Positions 17,855 to 26,924 are shown, counted from the stretch's first letter. The stretch is DNA of 64,000 nt from Pedobacter sp. SYP-B3415 (GCF_004138205.1 NZ_RXNQ01000033.1:248001-312000); one strand, 5' to 3'. Notes: generated by a model not told the origin, from the letters alone. Program-made: numbers and translations.

Positions 17855-18061
17855 AGCTATTGAATTAAGGATTTGTGCCTGTACTAAATTTACGGTTAAT
17901 ATGTTAATACGACGTTAACCAGATAAAGTCTTTTACGCACATTGTTCTGGTTTTCAACAAATTGTTGCCTGTTGTTTGACCAAATCCGTCTGAAATTCGA
18001 AAAAACACAAAACAATCCTCGTGCTGAGTCCTTATACTAACTAGAACCGCCAGGAGTGTGA

Positions 18062-20272
18062 ATGAGTAAAACTATAATAATATCCAATCGTCTACCCATC
18101 AAAATCACTGAAGAAAACTGTCAGTACCAGCTGAGTCGCAGTGAAGGTGGTCTTGCCACCGGTTTGGGGTCTATCTACAAAAACGGAAACAATATATGGG
18201 TCGGCTGGCCTGGCATTGAAGTGCCGCCTGAGCGCCAGGATGATGTCCGGGCACAATTGGAAGCATTAAATCTGTTTCCGGTTTTTCTTACACAGGAAGA
18301 GATAAATCTTTTTTACGAAGGTTTTTCAAATGAAGTATTGTGGCCTGTATTTCATTATGCGGTTACGTATGCGAAGTTCGAACAAGCATATTGGGACTGC
18401 TACAGGAAGGTAAATGAAAAGTTCAGGGATGCAGTGATCCGGATTGCGGAAGAAAGGGATACGATCTGGATCCACGACTATCAGCTGCTATTGCTCCCGG
18501 AGCTGATCCGTGAAGGTCGCGAACGCTGTACAATTGGTTTCTTCCAGCATATCCCTTTTCCATCTTATGAAATTTTCAGGCTGATACCCTGGCGCACGGA
18601 ACTGATTAACGGGGTTTTGGGGGCTGATCTGATCGGTTTCCATACGTTTGACGATGTCAGGCACTTTATGAGTACGGCTACAAGGTTGCTTCCGGTAAGC
18701 AGTTCAGCAAATATGATCGTGAAAAAAGACAGACAGGTGCTGGTCGAATCGTTCGCTATGGGAATTGATTTCAACTTATTTGAGCGCCTGCCTGAGCAAC
18801 AGGAAGTAAAAGAACATATAACAGAATTGAAGGAAAGCATCGGGAAGGATCAGAAAATAATTCTTTCCATAGACCGCCTTGATTACAGCAAGGGGATCTT
18901 GCAGCGTCTGCAAGCCATCGAATTGCTGTTAAACGAGCATCCTGAGTACGCCGGACAGTTTTCGCTATACATGATCGTTGTTCCTTCGCGCGATACGGTA
19001 CCGCAGTATCGTGAGTTGCGCGAGCAGATCGATCAGCTTGTTGGTAATATCAATGCCCATTATCGCACATTAAACTGGTCGCCTGTGCATTATTATTATC
19101 GGTCTTTTCCCATGGAGTTTCTTTCGGCCCTGTATGCCTCGGCAGACATTTGCCTGGTTACGCCGATGCGCGATGGTATGAACCTCGTTAGCAAGGAATA
19201 CGTTGCCTCGCGCACAAAAAATGATGGTGTACTTATCCTAAGCGAAATGGCGGGTGCTTCCAAAGAACTGAATGACGCGCTTATTGTTAATCCGAACAAC
19301 ATTGGCGATATCATGCAGGCTATGGTTACAGCGCTGAATATGCCGGAGCAGGAGCAGCAGACGAGAATGCAGTCTATGCGGGAACTGGTAAAGAAATTTA
19401 ACATCCATCACTGGGTGCGTTTGTTTATGCAACGATTAAATGAAGCAAAAAAAATGCAGAATGATCTGATTACAAAATATGCGGGGGGAGCCGTTAGAGA
19501 AAACCTGTTGACGACCTACGACACATCGGAGGAACGTTACATTTTCCTTGACTACGATGGTACGCTTATGGGTTTTAGTGGAGACATTGATAAGGTAGCG
19601 CCAGATGCAGAACTGTATGCACTGCTGCAAAAGCTGTCTGATGATCCCTCTAATCATGTTGTGATCATCAGCGGACGCAGGCATGAAACGCTTGAGCAAT
19701 GGTTTGGGCATATGAAACTCGATCTGATTGCCGAACATGGCGCCTGGCAGAAAGCCGACGATCAGTGGAACAGCCTGCCCTTGTTGACTGAACAGTGGAA
19801 GGCGGAAATACGCGCGGTACTGGAAACCTACACTGACAGGACGCCGGGATCGTTTATCGAAGAAAAAAGTTATTCGCTCGTCTGGCATTACCGCAAGGCA
19901 GATGCCGGCCTCGGTGATCTCAGGGCAGGTGAAATTGTAAATCACCTTAAGCCGCTTGCTGCTGATAAAGGACTTCAGGTGATGCTTGGTAACAAGGTTA
20001 TCGAGTTCAAAAATATAGAGGTAAACAAGGGCAAATCGGCGTCAAACCTTATTTACGACAGAAAATATGACTTCTTGCTCGCCCTTGGCGATGATCATAC
20101 TGATGAAGATATTTTCAAAGCGCTTCCTGCATCAGCTTTCACCGTAAAAGTGGGCAGCAACATTTCGGCCGCAAGATTTTATCTGAATGATTTTAAAGAG
20201 GTTAGGCGTTTGCTTACGGAACTGGCAGACCGTTCCAGGCGATCTGAACGTCATCAGCTGAAAGTTCATTGA
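18062..20272 (+). CDS. otsAB: Bifunctional trehalose-6-phosphate synthase/phosphatase
   Basis: Single protein carrying both steps of trehalose synthesis: UDP-glucose plus glucose-6-phosphate to trehalose-6-phosphate, then dephosphorylation. 736 residues. The N-terminal GT20 domain (about 1-460) has RLPI near the start, EGGLATGL, WIHDYQLLLLP and FFQHIPFPS, plus SIDRLDYSKGI. The C-terminal HAD phosphatase domain starts at DYDGT (Asp497 nucleophile) and ends with GDDHTDEDIF. The start is well marked: AGGAG (18052-18056) with 5-base spacing. Trehalose protects against desiccation, heat and osmotic stress. A GH15 enzyme that could be a trehalase or glucoamylase lies at 41711-43492. Single-gene unit with terminator. 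Confidence 0.96.
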   Translation: MSKTIIISNRLPIKITEENCQYQLSRSEGGLATGLGSIYKNGNNIWVGWPGIEVPPERQDDVRAQLEALNLFPVFLTQEEINLFYEGFSNEVLWPVFHYAVTYAKFEQAYWDCYRKVNEKFRDAVIRIAEERDTIWIHDYQLLLLPELIREGRERCTIGFFQHIPFPSYEIFRLIPWRTELINGVLGADLIGFHTFDDVRHFMSTATRLLPVSSSANMIVKKDRQVLVESFAMGIDFNLFERLPEQQEVKEHITELKESIGKDQKIILSIDRLDYSKGILQRLQAIELLLNEHPEYAGQFSLYMIVVPSRDTVPQYRELREQIDQLVGNINAHYRTLNWSPVHYYYRSFPMEFLSALYASADICLVTPMRDGMNLVSKEYVASRTKNDGVLILSEMAGASKELNDALIVNPNNIGDIMQAMVTALNMPEQEQQTRMQSMRELVKKFNIHHWVRLFMQRLNEAKKMQNDLITKYAGGAVRENLLTTYDTSEERYIFLDYDGTLMGFSGDIDKVAPDAELYALLQKLSDDPSNHVVIISGRRHETLEQWFGHMKLDLIAEHGAWQKADDQWNSLPLLTEQWKAEIRAVLETYTDRTPGSFIEEKSYSLVWHYRKADAGLGDLRAGEIVNHLKPLAADKGLQVMLGNKVIEFKNIEVNKGKSASNLIYDRKYDFLLALGDDHTDEDIFKALPASAFTVKVGSNISAARFYLNDFKEVRRLLTELADRSRRSERHQLKVH

Positions 20273-20280
20273 GACAAAAA

Positions 20281-20310
20281 AAAACGGCACGCTGATAGGG
20301 TGCCGTTTTA
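20281..20310. terminator. Bidirectional terminator between otsAB and catalase
   Basis: Stem AAAACGGCAC / GTGCCGTTTT, perfect 10 bp with a 9-base loop; A-run and T-run on both sides suit both converging genes. Confidence 0.85.
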
Positions 20311-20336
20311 CTTTGTAAGTCACACCTTCTGACGAA

Positions 20337-21833
20337 TTAGCTGTGTCTCAAATGCCCCATTACCGTTTCCAGGTCTACCTTTAGGCCGCGGGCAACACCC
20401 ATGCCCAGTTCGGGGTTTGCTCTGAAAAAATGGCAAAGCTGTCTGTTAATGATTTCATCCCGTTTCGGACCTTCAATCCCACTCATCGCACCCACAATGT
20501 TTGAGACAAGATTGTGCCGGTCATAGTCATTCAAAACTTTGGTGTATAACAGGCCGGGCTGGCTGTAGTGGTCATTATCTCCCGCACCATTGCGGTCGTG
20601 CCAGTCAGCAACATAGCTATCGAGTTCCCATGCCGGTTCCTTATAGCTCTGGTCTGCAACGATGTCGTCAAAGCTATTGGGAAAATAATTCGGACTGTCT
20701 TCGCCGTTGCCATCAATACGCATCGCACCATCTCGCTCGTAATTGTTCACCATGTATGGGCAGCGGTTAACCGGAATCTGCTCATAATTTACGCCCAAAC
20801 GGTACCGGTGGGCATCAGGGTAGGAAAGGATGCGACCCTGCAACATTTTGTCAGGGCTGTACCCGATTCCGTCAACCACATGCGCCGGTGCGAACGCTGA
20901 CTGTTCTACCTGGGCGAAATAGTTCTTCGGAACCTGGTTGAGTTCGAGCACGCCAACATCGATCAGCGGAAACTCAGCATGAGGCCAAACCTTAGTCAGG
21001 TCAAACGGATTAAAAGGAAGCTCCGCTGCCTGTTCCTGTGTCATAACCTGGATCTTCATGTCCCATTTGGGAAAATTCCTGCTATCTATCGCTTCAATGA
21101 GATCGCGCTGCGCAAAATCAAGGTCCCTGCTTTTCATCTCAGCAGCTTCTCTGTCTGTGAAATTTTTTATGCCCTGCTGTGTCTTAAAATGGAATTTAAC
21201 CCAAACCCGCTCATTGTCTGCATTGATCATGCTGAAGGTATGCGAGCCAAATCCATCCATATGCCTGTATCCGTAGGGCGTGCCCCGATCGGTCATGAGA
21301 ATCATAACCTGATGAAGGCTTTCAGGGTTCAGACTCCAGAAGTCCCACATCATTGTCGGACTTTTCATGTTTGTACGCGGGTCGCGTTTCTGTGTGTGGA
21401 TGAAGTCGCTGAACTTTTTCGGATCTTTTACAAAGAAAATCGGCGTATTGTTGCCTACAAGGTCCCAGTTTCCATCTTCAGTATAAAATTTTATAGCGAA
21501 GCCCCTGGGGTCGCGTTCTGTATCAGCGCTGCCTTTCTCACCGCCTACGGTGCTGAAACGCAGGAAAAGTTTTGTTTCCTTGCCAATTTTGCTGAAGAGT
21601 TTTGCTTTGGTATAACGTGTTATATCATGTGTAACTGTAAAAGTTCCGAATGCGCCCGACCCTTTTGCATGGACAACCCGTTCGGGAATACGTTCGCGGT
21701 TGAAGTGAGCCATTTTTTCATGCAGAATAAAGTCCTGCAGCAACAGGGGACCCCTTGCGCCCACACTCTGGCTGTTTTCATTTTCTGCATAGGGCTTTCC
21801 TGATGCGGTAGTCAGTTTCTTCTGGTTGTTCAT
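20337..21833 (-). CDS. katA: Haem catalase
   Basis: Monofunctional haem catalase converting H2O2 to water and O2, cytoplasmic. From the chosen start it is 498 residues, the size of small-subunit catalases. Catalytic His55 (ERVVHAKGSG) and Asn129 (GNNTPIFF) are visible, as is the haem-tyrosine region YRLGVNYEQIPVN. An upstream extension of 34 residues is possible in frame, but MNNQKKLTTASGKPY is the standard catalase N-terminus, and the Met codon is preceded by AAAGG. That Shine-Dalgarno is buried in a perfect 9-bp hairpin (21835-21868). No OxyR or PerR gene lies near. Confidence 0.96.
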   Translation of the reverse strand: MNNQKKLTTASGKPYAENENSQSVGARGPLLLQDFILHEKMAHFNRERIPERVVHAKGSGAFGTFTVTHDITRYTKAKLFSKIGKETKLFLRFSTVGGEKGSADTERDPRGFAIKFYTEDGNWDLVGNNTPIFFVKDPKKFSDFIHTQKRDPRTNMKSPTMMWDFWSLNPESLHQVMILMTDRGTPYGYRHMDGFGSHTFSMINADNERVWVKFHFKTQQGIKNFTDREAAEMKSRDLDFAQRDLIEAIDSRNFPKWDMKIQVMTQEQAAELPFNPFDLTKVWPHAEFPLIDVGVLELNQVPKNYFAQVEQSAFAPAHVVDGIGYSPDKMLQGRILSYPDAHRYRLGVNYEQIPVNRCPYMVNNYERDGAMRIDGNGEDSPNYFPNSFDDIVADQSYKEPAWELDSYVADWHDRNGAGDNDHYSQPGLLYTKVLNDYDRHNLVSNIVGAMSGIEGPKRDEIINRQLCHFFRANPELGMGVARGLKVDLETVMGHLRHS

Positions 21834-21834
21834 G

Positions 21835-21868
21835 CCTTTATCGTTTTGATTGTTTCTTTCGATAAAGG
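21835..21868 (-). promoter_or_regulatory. Perfect hairpin enclosing the catalase ribosome binding site
   Basis: Arms CCTTTATCG (21835-21843) and CGATAAAGG (21860-21868), read in the mRNA as CCUUUAUCG ... CGAUAAAGG, 16-base loop. The 3' arm contains the AAAGG Shine-Dalgarno directly before the AUG at 21833. Could sequester the RBS, or be a DNA operator. Confidence 0.5.
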
Positions 21869-21941
21869 TGAAAAACTTTAATCTGCCGGTCAAACTGATA
21901 TTTTCTATATGGCAATAGACGAAATTTATATACATAAAAGC

Positions 21942-21968
21942 AAAGCCTCCGGTGTTCGCAGAGGCTTT
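21942..21968 (-). terminator. Terminator of the BlaR1-like gene
   Basis: Stem AAAGCCTC / GAGGCTTT, 11-base loop, T-rich tail on the minus strand, 11 bases after the stop codon at 21979. Confidence 0.7.
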
Positions 21969-21978
21969 ACATGACTTG

Positions 21979-23778
21979 TCATTTATGCAGCGGTTTTCCT
22001 GTTACTGTTATGGATCTGAGTTCTTCCTGACTACGCGGCAGTACGGGTTTAGCCGGTTTAGCGCCGGGACCGCCGGGGCCAAAGCCGGTAACAGTAATTT
22101 CCTCCGGAGCAGATTTACGCGCCTGGCCAATAACAAGCTTCACCGCATTCTGCGTTTTTACTGTGCCCAAACCGGTAATCCTGATCGCTTGCAACCGTTC
22201 AGGCGCAGGGGCCGCAGGGACCATAGTCTGTGCATGAAGTTCCTTTCCTTCTACTATAACTTCCCTTTGTGCAGGCTTCATAATGGATGCCTGTTCAGCA
22301 TTAAATGTGACCGCCTCCACTTCAGGTTTGCCTGTAAATGTTATCGAAACAGTCTTTTTACGTGCTGGCGGCGGTTCTACCGGCGGGGGTGGCGGAGCAA
22401 CCTTTTTCGCTGCCCGGGAAGCCCTGGGCGGTGGCGGCGGAACGCTATTTTTGTCGTGCTCTGACCCTGCAGTTTTTGGATGAGCAGGCGGGGGTGGCGG
22501 TGCCAGCGGTTTTTTAGCTGTCCTGGCACCTGGGTGCGCCGGAGGAAGCGGAGCAGGCGGTGGGGGAAGCGGGTAGCCGAGAACACGAGCTTCTCTTCCG
22601 GTGATAACAACGGCGCCATATTGCCCGGCATTACCGTACTGCCTGGTTGCCTCGGCGGCATTTAAAGTCTGGATCCGGCTGGCTGCAACGACCCCACCTA
22701 TTTCCGTGTTCCTGAGCGTCTTACCGTTTAAGACGATCAGTCTTTTCTCGGTCGAAACCGGCTGTCCGTTTGCATCTGATTTGAAAGAGATATAAAAATT
22801 TCGTTTACCGCTGCGGTCAGGTGCGGAAATCCGGATCTGTTTGACCGTGTCCTGTATCAAAATCTTTTCATGAGCCAGGTTTTCAGGTGCAAGATCGAAT
22901 TTTTTGTAACCGGCGTTTTTGAACGCCATAGTCGAAACGGCTAACAGCATTACACCGATCGGTGCTGCAAGCAGGTACCTAAGGCGGCCCCGTTTGTCTG
23001 TCTTTTCTTTGTTTAACATGTTGATTCTCCTTTTTAATATTGATTGATTGAATATGTGATTGGTCAATTGAAGGTCTGGCATGCCATAGGTATTTTTAAT
23101 CAGGAAGAGCGCATAGTCGTAGCGGCTGTTACCGAGCGTACTTTGCTCGTCTGCCTGGTACTCATGCAAAAGGCGCAGGTCCCGGCACAGCAGGTGAACG
23201 ATCGGATTAAACCAGCCGATAATTCTGATGAATTCAAAAAAGATAACATCATAACTGTGTTTTTTCCTGATATGCGCCATCTCATGCTCTATGATTGTTT
23301 GCCGGTTCTGCGCACCTGTTGAAATGAACAGGGTGTTAAAAAACGAAAAGCCTGCATGTTTTGACGCTTGAAGTTCTACGATCTGCACACCCTGGTCGTA
23401 GTGACTCTGGTTTTTCCGGCGAAGCTGTAGAATCCTGAGAAAAGATAAAATCAGTTTTACCGTGAGCATGATCGCACCAACCAGATACAGCGCAACCAGG
23501 GTAGCGGCGGTCCATGCCTGATTCCAGACTAACGTTACGGGCTCGCTGCCGGCCGGGCGTTCCAACAAAACATAACGGACCTGCTGCGGTTGTCCTGAGA
23601 GCAGTATGCTTAACTGCCCGGCCTGGCAGAGCGGCAGCACAAATGACAGCGCGACGGCTATGAATAAATACAGACGGTTAAGGCCATAGAATGTTTGTGG
23701 GTGCAAAGCGAACCGGTAAAACGCATAAAATATACAGAGATAGCAGTTTGCTTCGAATAGATAGGTTAGCGTTTCCAT
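21979..23778 (-). CDS. M56/BlaR1-like membrane metalloprotease sensor with proline-rich tail
   Basis: 599-residue protein with four N-terminal membrane segments. It contains the zinc protease motif HEMAH (165-169) and the downstream LLHEYQADEQS, where the glutamate/aspartate fits the third ligand. A further membrane helix follows near residue 270. The periplasmic tail holds LIVLNGKTLRNTEIGG and ATRQYGNAGQYGAVVITG, which resemble a TonB-receptor plug, then a proline-rich stretch (PPPPPAPLPP, PPPPPAHP) and repeated ITGxG-like units. M56 proteins of this sort cleave a partner repressor such as BlaI on sensing an envelope signal. It overlaps the BlaI-like gene by one base. No beta-lactamase is adjacent. 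Confidence 0.88.
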   Translation of the reverse strand: METLTYLFEANCYLCIFYAFYRFALHPQTFYGLNRLYLFIAVALSFVLPLCQAGQLSILLSGQPQQVRYVLLERPAGSEPVTLVWNQAWTAATLVALYLVGAIMLTVKLILSFLRILQLRRKNQSHYDQGVQIVELQASKHAGFSFFNTLFISTGAQNRQTIIEHEMAHIRKKHSYDVIFFEFIRIIGWFNPIVHLLCRDLRLLHEYQADEQSTLGNSRYDYALFLIKNTYGMPDLQLTNHIFNQSILKRRINMLNKEKTDKRGRLRYLLAAPIGVMLLAVSTMAFKNAGYKKFDLAPENLAHEKILIQDTVKQIRISAPDRSGKRNFYISFKSDANGQPVSTEKRLIVLNGKTLRNTEIGGVVAASRIQTLNAAEATRQYGNAGQYGAVVITGREARVLGYPLPPPPAPLPPAHPGARTAKKPLAPPPPPAHPKTAGSEHDKNSVPPPPPRASRAAKKVAPPPPPVEPPPARKKTVSITFTGKPEVEAVTFNAEQASIMKPAQREVIVEGKELHAQTMVPAAPAPERLQAIRITGLGTVKTQNAVKLVIGQARKSAPEEITVTGFGPGGPGAKPAKPVLPRSQEELRSITVTGKPLHK

Positions 23779-24146
23779 CAGTCTTTGTTTTTGAGTTGTT
23801 CAGCAAGACGGATTAAATCATCAAGCTCTTCAGGGTTGAGATTTTTCTCTTTAACCAGAAAAGAAACCAGACTTTCATAAGAATTTTCGAAATAATTGTT
23901 CATCACCTTATCGAAGGCAAAGTGTTTATATTTTGCTTCGCTGATTAGCGGGAAATAAATATGTGTATTGCCGACGGCCTTATGATCTATGAAACCCTTT
24001 CCTTCCAGCACGCGGACAACGGTCGAAACCGTATTATATGCCGGTCTGGGTTCAGGCAGCCGCTCTAAAATATCTTTAACCAATGCCTCTCCGATTTCCC
24101 ATAAGATGAGCATGATTTGTTCTTCTGCTTTTGTAAGTTCCCGCAT
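23778..24146 (-). CDS. BlaI/MecI/CopY-family transcriptional repressor
   Basis: 122-residue winged-helix protein. Features are LTKAEEQIMLILWEIGEALVKDILERLP (opening helices), YNTVSTVVRVLEGKGFIDHKA (recognition helix and wing), and a C-terminal helical dimer domain with SLVSFLVKEKNLN. These repressors bind palindromic DNA as dimers and are inactivated by cleavage through the partner M56 protease encoded next to it with a one-base overlap. A strong palindromic pair sits 25 bases upstream (24172-24214), consistent with autoregulation. Confidence 0.92.
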   Translation of the reverse strand: MRELTKAEEQIMLILWEIGEALVKDILERLPEPRPAYNTVSTVVRVLEGKGFIDHKAVGNTHIYFPLISEAKYKHFAFDKVMNNYFENSYESLVSFLVKEKNLNPEELDDLIRLAEQLKNKD

Positions 24147-24171
24147 AAGTTTGATCGTTTTTCTAAAGGTA

Positions 24172-24214
24172 CTACTATTTTTATAGTTTGCAAACTATTT
24201 TTATAGTTTGTAGA
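24172..24214. promoter_or_regulatory. Repeated palindromic operator of the BlaI-like repressor
   Basis: Two copies of ACTATTTTTATAGTTTG (24175-24191 and 24195-24211), 20 bases apart. The second is an inverted repeat with arms CAAACTAT and ATAGTTTG around TTTT; the first has shorter arms ACTAT/ATAGT. Two helical turns apart, as for cooperative dimer binding. Confidence 0.65.
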
Positions 24215-24293
24215 GGCCTATGCTGTTTTGATCTATATCAGTAATTTATAGCGTAAAAAATTAATTAATATTTTAATTTATATGCGAAATTAG

Positions 24294-24301
24294 TAAATTT
24301 G
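24294..24301 (+). promoter_or_regulatory. Candidate -7 box for dprA
   Basis: TAAATTTG fits TAnnTTTG, 15 bases before the ATG. No -33 box recognised. Confidence 0.35.
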
Positions 24302-24316
24302 GGTAGATAGAATTGT

Positions 24317-25399
24317 ATGTTACATCAGCTTGCTTTAGGTTTTACGCGTTTCATCGGTCCGGTTAGTACAAAGGCATTAATTAATCATTGTGGAAGTGCG
24401 GAAGCGGTATTCAGCACTTCGGAAACGCAGTTGCTTGATATTCCGGGAATTCACAAACGCATTGTTTCCGGTCTGCTGGATCCTTCCGTTATGAGAAGGG
24501 CAGAAGAGGAGCTTAAATTTATAGACCGGCACCAGGTGAAGGTTCTTTTTTATGGAGATCAAGAGTACCCGAAGCGCCTGATGAACTGCTGCGATGCCCC
24601 GCCGTTGCTGTATTACAAGGGTACAGCTGATCTGAATGCGCAGAAGATCATTGCGGTTGTCGGCACCAGAAAGATGACGCCCTACGGGCAACGGGTTTGT
24701 GAAGAACTCATGGCTGAGTTAGCGGCGTACAATGTGATTACCATCAGTGGTTTAGCCTATGGTGTCGATGCTGCCGTGCACCGGCAAAGTGTACAACACG
24801 GCGTGCCAACCATCGGTGTGCTGGGGCATGGCCTGGATACATTGTACCCCAGAAGCCACCTCGAGCTTTCCCGTAAAATGGCTGTATCCGGCGGGCTGCT
24901 GACCGAGTTCCCTACGGGTACACTTCCCGACCGAAGTAATTTCCCGATGCGTAACCGGATTATTGCCGGCATGGCAGATGCTGTAATTGTTGTGGAAGCT
25001 TCCAGGAAAGGTGGGGCATTGATTACCGCAGACCTTGCCAATTCTTATTTCAGGGATGTCTTTGCCTATCCCGGGCGTGCCGGTGATGAGTTCTCCGAAG
25101 GTTGCAACTTTCTCATCAGAAGTAACCGCGCAGCTCTGATTACGTGTGCTACAGACCTTATCAATGCGCTTAACTGGGGTAATCGCGAAGTTTTATCGAA
25201 TGTTCAGGCAAGTCTGCCACTGGCGTTAAACGACGAGGAGCGGCTGCTTACCGAATCCCTGCGAGAGGGGCCATTATCTGTCGATGAACTATGTTGTCGC
25301 CTTGATATGCCCCAAAGCCGGCTGTCGGTAGTGTTACTTAACCTGGAGATGCAGGGAATTTTGATCGCCCTTCCGGGAAAACGCTATCGCATTGCCTGA
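24317..25399 (+). CDS. dprA: DNA processing protein DprA
   Basis: 360 residues; protects incoming single-stranded DNA and loads RecA during natural transformation. N-terminal helix-hairpin region around FTRFIGPVSTKALI, central Rossmann fold from AVVGTRKMTPYGQRVC with GLAYGVDAAVH, GVLGHGLDTLYPRSH, FPMRNRIIAGM and VEASRKGGALITA, and a C-terminal winged helix with SLREGPLSVDELCCRLD. All family blocks are intact. No other competence genes adjoin it, and whether this organism is transformable is not known. It is divergent from the BlaI-like repressor, sharing a region with the operator repeats. Confidence 0.95.
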   Translation: MLHQLALGFTRFIGPVSTKALINHCGSAEAVFSTSETQLLDIPGIHKRIVSGLLDPSVMRRAEEELKFIDRHQVKVLFYGDQEYPKRLMNCCDAPPLLYYKGTADLNAQKIIAVVGTRKMTPYGQRVCEELMAELAAYNVITISGLAYGVDAAVHRQSVQHGVPTIGVLGHGLDTLYPRSHLELSRKMAVSGGLLTEFPTGTLPDRSNFPMRNRIIAGMADAVIVVEASRKGGALITADLANSYFRDVFAYPGRAGDEFSEGCNFLIRSNRAALITCATDLINALNWGNREVLSNVQASLPLALNDEERLLTESLREGPLSVDELCCRLDMPQSRLSVVLLNLEMQGILIALPGKRYRIA

Positions 25400-25550
25400 A
25401 TATGAGCAAACATCATGGTCGGGATTCAGAATATTTAATATATATTCCCTATAACATTTATAGATATTAGAATAAAATTCTGTTAACGCTTCATATCTGT
25501 AATTATATATCGAATTCATGGTTTGTTGTGAAATAGCTGCCTTGAATCTG

Positions 25551-25558
25551 TAAATTTG
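25551..25558 (+). promoter_or_regulatory. Candidate -7 box abutting the cystathionine beta-synthase start
   Basis: TAAATTTG ends 4 bases before the ATG at 25563, so transcription would start at or within a few bases of the start codon. Confidence 0.4.
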
Positions 25559-25562
25559 AAGC

Positions 25563-26924
25563 ATGTGGTACAACAACATACTCGAGACAATCGGTAACAC
25601 GCCTCTGGTGAAATTGAATACAATTACCCGTGGTGTGCCCGGTACGATTCTGGCCAAGATCGAAACGACTAATCCGGGAAATTCGATCAAAGATCGGATG
25701 GCGGTTAAAATGATCGAAGATGCAGAGCGAAGCGGAAAGCTGAAGCCGGGGGGGACAATTATTGAAGGCACATCTGGCAATACCGGGATGGGACTTGCTA
25801 TGGCTGCCATTATCAAAGGATACAAATGTATTTTCACTACGACTGATAAACAGTCGAAAGAGAAGGTGGATGCACTCCGGGCATTTGGTGCCGAGGTAAT
25901 CGTTTGCCCAACGAATGTTGAACCGGAAGACCCCCGTTCTTATTATTCCGTCTCTTCCAGACTGGAACGGGAGGTGCCTAATTCCTGGAAACCCAATCAG
26001 TACGATAATCTCTCTAATTCGCAGGCGCATTACGAGCAGACCGGTCCGGAGATCTGGGCGCAAACAGAAGGCAAGATTACACACCTTGTAGTTGGGGTAG
26101 GCACAGGTGGTACCATCTCCGGAGCCGGAAGATTCCTTAAGGAACAGAACCCGGATATTAAGATCTGGGGAATTGACACCTATGGCTCCGTCTTTAAAAA
26201 ATACAAGGAGACCGGGATATTCGACAAAAACGAAATCTATCCGTATATCACAGAAGGCATAGGCGAAGATTTTCTCCCGGCTAATGTAAATTTTGACGTG
26301 ATTGACCTTTTTGAGAAGGTGACAGATAAAGACGCGGCATTAACTACCCGGGATATTGCGCGGCGGGAGGGAATTTTTGTCGGCAATTCGGCTGGGGCGG
26401 CGGTAGCAGGCCTGCTCCAACTTAAACACCTGCTAAAACCGGACGATCTTGTAGTCGTTATCTTCCACGACCACGGCAGCCGGTATATGGGCAAGATGTA
26501 CAATGAAGACTGGCTTCGTGAACGCGGCTTTCTTAAGGACGAAAAACTTACAGCTAAGTCAATCTTACAGAAAAAGGAGCAAAAGGAAATTGTCCTTATC
26601 GACTCAGAAAAATCCGTCCTTGAAGCGATCAACACGATGAAATCGCTGAACATCTCGCAAATTCCGGTTACTCAGCAAGGCATGGTTGTTGGCAAAATAG
26701 CAGAAAGTGATATTCTCAGCGCATTGCTGGAACGACCGGGATTGAAGACAGCGCCGGTTCATGAGATCATGACAGCAGGTTTTCCTTTCGTCGACCTCAA
26801 CACGTCAATAGATAAAATATCCTCATTAATTAACCGTGAAAATGCGGCCGTTCTCGTCGAGGATGAACAAGGGGATATTGAGATTATTACGCAGTATGAC
26901 ATCATTAATGCTATATCTGCTTAG
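25563..26924 (+). CDS. Cystathionine beta-synthase (PLP domain plus two CBS domains)
   Basis: 453-residue fold-type II PLP enzyme that condenses serine (or O-acetylserine) with homocysteine to cystathionine. PLP lysine is Lys43 in NPGNSIKDR; phosphate loop SGNTG is at 71-75. GVGTGGTISG near the middle is the second cofactor loop. From about residue 335 two CBS domains follow (SILQKKEQKE to DILSALLERP, then MTAGFPFVDLNTSIDK to the end), which bind adenosyl ligands and regulate activity in related enzymes. It could instead be a cysteine synthase-like enzyme, but the CBS pair favours this name. Possible leaderless promoter. Terminator follows. Confidence 0.92.
   Translation: MWYNNILETIGNTPLVKLNTITRGVPGTILAKIETTNPGNSIKDRMAVKMIEDAERSGKLKPGGTIIEGTSGNTGMGLAMAAIIKGYKCIFTTTDKQSKEKVDALRAFGAEVIVCPTNVEPEDPRSYYSVSSRLEREVPNSWKPNQYDNLSNSQAHYEQTGPEIWAQTEGKITHLVVGVGTGGTISGAGRFLKEQNPDIKIWGIDTYGSVFKKYKETGIFDKNEIYPYITEGIGEDFLPANVNFDVIDLFEKVTDKDAALTTRDIARREGIFVGNSAGAAVAGLLQLKHLLKPDDLVVVIFHDHGSRYMGKMYNEDWLRERGFLKDEKLTAKSILQKKEQKEIVLIDSEKSVLEAINTMKSLNISQIPVTQQGMVVGKIAESDILSALLERPGLKTAPVHEIMTAGFPFVDLNTSIDKISSLINRENAAVLVEDEQGDIEIITQYDIINAISA

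Noticed and set aside
20979..21803. 274-codon plus-strand frame across the catalase gene
   Set aside because: Antisense shadow of the well-supported catalase; cysteine- and phenylalanine-rich translation with no family or start signal.
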